From positions 1 to 15,790 of the forward strand of contig JAODMX010000509.1 of the NCBI GenBank assembly GCA_025464735.1: 15,790 nucleotides of DNA, in the 5' to 3' direction. The notes beneath the pieces were generated by a model that worked only from the letters and a program-made list of their open reading frames with translations, made no database searches and was not told the origin of the DNA. This stretch comes from Frondihabitans sp. (GTDB lineage: Bacteria; Actinomycetota; Actinomycetes; Actinomycetales; Microbacteriaceae). The translations under genes were made by a program, and so were the position numbers. Positions 14,241 through 15,790 of the stretch are shown piece by piece; positions within the stretch are counted from its first letter, which is position 1, and every line of letters starts with the position of its first letter.

Positions 14241-14480
14241 TCACCTCCCGTCCGTCGACGCGGGCGGCTCGGGATCGCGTTGCTGCTCGATCCAGATCCG
14301 CACGTCGGACACCGCGAACTTCAGATGCTTGCCGAAACGGTAGGCGCGCGGGCCGAGGCCACGGGTGCGCCAGTCGTAGACGGTGGAGATCGGCACGCGC
14401 AGGTACGCGGCGAGCTCGCCCACGTCGAGCAGGGGCTCCAGCCCCCAGGGATTGTCGGCGGCGGTGTGATCGGTGTCCAT
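14241..14480 (-). CDS. xis: Excisionase-like MerR/HTH_17 DNA-binding protein
   Basis: From ATG 14480 the protein is 79 residues; a GTG 30 bases upstream (14510) would add ten. The core LLDVGELAAYLRVPISTVYDWRTRGLGPRAYRFGKHLKFAVSDVRIWIEQQ is a textbook helix-turn-helix of the HTH_17/AlpA/excisionase type: a first helix with the turn RVPISTVYDW, the wing residues RAYRFGKHLKF and a final helix VSDVRIWIEQ. Its TGA is only 4 bases before the integrase GTG and carries the integrase ribosome-binding site, so the pair is one operon. It likely directs excision and may regulate the integrase gene. It appears intact. Confidence 0.85.
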   Translation of the reverse strand: MDTDHTAADNPWGLEPLLDVGELAAYLRVPISTVYDWRTRGLGPRAYRFGKHLKFAVSDVRIWIEQQRDPEPPASTDGR

Positions 14481-14622
14481 ACCGAACAGGTGCGCTGCAC
14501 TCCCCCGCACGAACCGGAGCCAACCAAAGCGGTCGGCCGGCTACCGGAGCGCAGCAGCGCCGGAGCGGCGTGGGGAGGTCAAAAAGATGGGTTTTCGATA
14601 ACCGGATCAAATCTACCTACAG

Positions 14623-14655
14623 AAAAAGTCCCGGAAACCCTTGAGTTTCCGGGAC
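14623..14655 (-). terminator. Rho-independent terminator of tRNA-Pro
   Basis: On the minus strand GTCCCGGAAAC pairs perfectly with GTTTCCGGGAC (11 bp, 6-base loop) and is followed by five T, beginning about 8 bases after the tRNA 3' end. It ends the tRNA transcript. It lies between the tRNA and the integrase module, so the crossover is either in the tRNA or this terminator belongs to the element. Confidence 0.92.
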
Positions 14656-14662
14656 CTCTCGG

Positions 14663-14736
<74 letters not shown>

Positions 14737-14899
14737 AGAACGGAGACGCCGTAGCGGCACCGTTCTGGTGTTGCCCCGACCGAGGCAACCTGAACAGCAT
14801 ACCCGACCCTCGAGGGCGGGGAGAACCAACAGCGGGCGCCAACGAGCAACGAGGCAGCATCGCTAAAGCTCGCTGCGCCGCTCAAGCTAGGTTGGACAG

Positions 14900-15790
14900 G
14901 TGAACGATCGACTCCCCGCCGAAGCACAACGGACCATCCCTCTGGGGTGGTTCGGAGTACCACTTGGTGTGACAGGGCTCGCGGGCGGGTGGGCCGCCGC
15001 GTGCACCGACCTCGGAGCGCCGAAGTGGCCGTCCGAAGTCCTGTACGGCATCGCCACGGTGCTCTGGGCCGTACTCAGCGTCGCCTACATCGTCACGGGG
15101 CTGCTGCGCGAACGGAAGGCGTTCCGCCGCGATCGAGAACAGCCGTTGTCGGGGCCGTTCGCCGCCTACATTCCGCTGATCGGGATCCTGCTGGCCGGCC
15201 ACTACACGACCTACCTCCCGACCGCGGGACCGTGGATCTGCGGCGCCTTCGTCGCAGCGCTCGCAATCGTCGCGGGGCAGCTGGTCGCCCACTGGATGAC
15301 GGGCGGAATCGCGCTGAAAGACGTGCACCCGGGCTACTTCGTGCCCGTCGTCGCCGGAGCAAACGTCGCCAGCATCGGACTCTCCCAGATCGGACAATCC
15401 CAAGCCGCCCTCGGCGCCTACGGAGTCGGCATCTTCTTCTGGTTCGTCCTCGGGACCGCGGTGCTGGTCCGGCTGGTGTCGCAGGGGCCGCTTCCCGTGC
15501 AGCTGCGACCCGCCCTGTCAGCGTTCCTCGCGGCGAGCGCGACCTCGAGCATCGCGTGGATCATCTCGCATCCCGGGCCGATCGGTGAGGTGCAAGACGC
15601 CCTGACCGGGATCCTCGTGCTCATGCTCATCATCCAAGCCTGCCTCGTGCCCCAATACGCCAAGCTGCGCCCCGGGTTCTCGTTCTGGATCTTCACCTTC
15701 CCCGTCGCCTCGACCACGAACTACGCCGTCCGCTACTTCTCCGTCACGCACCTCGACGGCTGGGAGTTCTGGGCCTGGCTGATCCTCGGG
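14900..15790 (+). CDS. TDT-family (SLAC1/TehA-type) transporter, 3' end outside window
   Basis: From GTG 14900 the frame is open for 297 codons to the window edge. The protein starts VNDRLPAEAQRTIPLGWFGVPLGVTGLAGGWAAA and shows about nine hydrophobic segments typical of the tellurite-resistance/dicarboxylate (TDT) family, to which SLAC1 anion channels and TehA belong. Typical pieces are HPGYFVPVVAGANVASIG, LGAYGVGIFFWFVLG and FWIFTFPVASTTNYAVRYF. Family length is about 320-350 residues, so little is missing. It would move anions or organic acids across the membrane; substrate unknown. Its third codon positions are visibly richer in G/C than those of the island genes. It lies beyond the tRNA and is probably host chromosome. 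The start is chosen as the first in-frame start before the family's N-terminus; the ribosome-binding site is weak. Confidence 0.85.
   Translation, partial: MNDRLPAEAQRTIPLGWFGVPLGVTGLAGGWAAACTDLGAPKWPSEVLYGIATVLWAVLSVAYIVTGLLRERKAFRRDREQPLSGPFAAYIPLIGILLAGHYTTYLPTAGPWICGAFVAALAIVAGQLVAHWMTGGIALKDVHPGYFVPVVAGANVASIGLSQIGQSQAALGAYGVGIFFWFVLGTAVLVRLVSQGPLPVQLRPALSAFLAASATSSIAWIISHPGPIGEVQDALTGILVLMLIIQACLVPQYAKLRPGFSFWIFTFPVASTTNYAVRYFSVTHLDGWEFWAWLILG

Larger units (their letters stand above)
1..14662. mobile_element. Genomic island integrated at tRNA-Pro (right end; left end outside window)
   Basis: The island is inferred from the arrangement at its right edge. A tRNA-Pro on the minus strand has its 3' end facing left, followed at once by an excisionase-like gene and a tyrosine integrase gene on the same strand, the classic layout of a tRNA-targeting integrative element. 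The cargo to the left is typical of a defence island: a Shedu-like nuclease, HEPN proteins, ImmA/IrrE proteases and a MazG-like enzyme, in small operons on both strands. A large serine recombinase inside it hints at a second element nested or stacked here. No conjugation, replication or phage structural genes are seen, so this could be part of a larger element or a mobilisable or satellite one. No direct repeat of the tRNA 3' end was found inside the window, so the left end is not placed. The exact crossover point within the tRNA or its terminator cannot be seen. Confidence 0.7.

Noticed and set aside
13715..14644. A 309-codon plus-strand open frame opposite the integrase and excisionase-like genes
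   Set aside because: The opposite strand encodes clear integrase and excisionase motifs; this frame is low-complexity Arg/Gly/Ala and runs into the tRNA terminator.
1..14662. A second attachment site as a direct repeat of the tRNA-Pro 3' end
   Set aside because: I looked for GACAGGATTTGAACC and neighbouring bases on both strands and saw no second copy inside the window.
14770..14789. GTTGCC/GGCAAC inverted repeat between the tRNA and the transporter
   Set aside because: A 6-bp stem with an 8-base loop and no T-tract in GC-rich DNA; position and strength give no clear role.
14947..15588. A 213-codon plus-strand open frame inside the transporter
   Set aside because: It is a shifted frame of the TDT transporter, very Arg-rich; the GTG 14900 frame gives a proper multi-helix membrane protein.

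Overview
The window is high-GC DNA with GTG starts, mostly weak Shine-Dalgarno sites and proteins that look actinobacterial, so an actinobacterium is likely. I lean towards something like Microbacteriaceae, but this is inference. The rightmost ~1.1 kb (tRNA-Pro and a TDT/SLAC1-type transporter) looks like ordinary host chromosome. Everything to its left looks like an integrated genomic island of defence and stress genes. The island ends at the 3' side of tRNA-Pro(GGG) at 14663-14736, with an excisionase-like gene and a tyrosine integrase gene directly behind it. No second copy of the tRNA 3' end is visible, so the other island boundary probably lies left of base 1.

Layout. 1-1767 (minus): a MazG/HisE-type nucleotide pyrophosphohydrolase followed by an ImmA/IrrE-type metallopeptidase that runs off the left edge and carries a frameshift. 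2083-3935 (plus): a Shedu-like (DUF4263) nuclease, then a small protein with an RNxxxH motif. 3943-5842 (minus): an unknown 253-aa protein whose stop overlaps the start of an XRE-HTH/ImmA regulator-protease. 6109-6309 (plus): a 66-aa small protein. 6610-7641 (plus): a protein with an Abi/HEPN-like C-terminal part. 7941-9002 (minus): an unassigned 353-aa protein, also with an RNxxxH motif. 9148-10388 (minus): a coupled DUF5343 + Swt1-type HEPN pair, preceded by a tandem 20-bp repeat. 10981-12640 (plus): a large serine recombinase broken by two frameshifts. 12733-12981 (plus): a small unknown gene. 13056-14480 (minus): excisionase-like gene and integrase pseudogene (amber codon plus frameshift). 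14663-14736: tRNA-Pro with its terminator. 14900 to the end (plus): the transporter.

The island's theme is antiviral or abortive-infection biology. It holds one recognisable single-gene defence system (Shedu) and two good HEPN-type candidates, with two more proteins showing a bare HEPN-like RNxxxH motif. It also has two ImmA/IrrE proteases and a nucleotide-pool enzyme. The most interesting unexplained items are the 353-aa orphan, the small gene behind Shedu, and the XRE-ImmA pair with its unknown partner.

A caution on quality. Four frameshifts in three unrelated genes are each repaired by restoring one base in a short G/C run. This pattern could be sequencing error rather than decay. The integrase amber codon is a substitution and is not explained that way.
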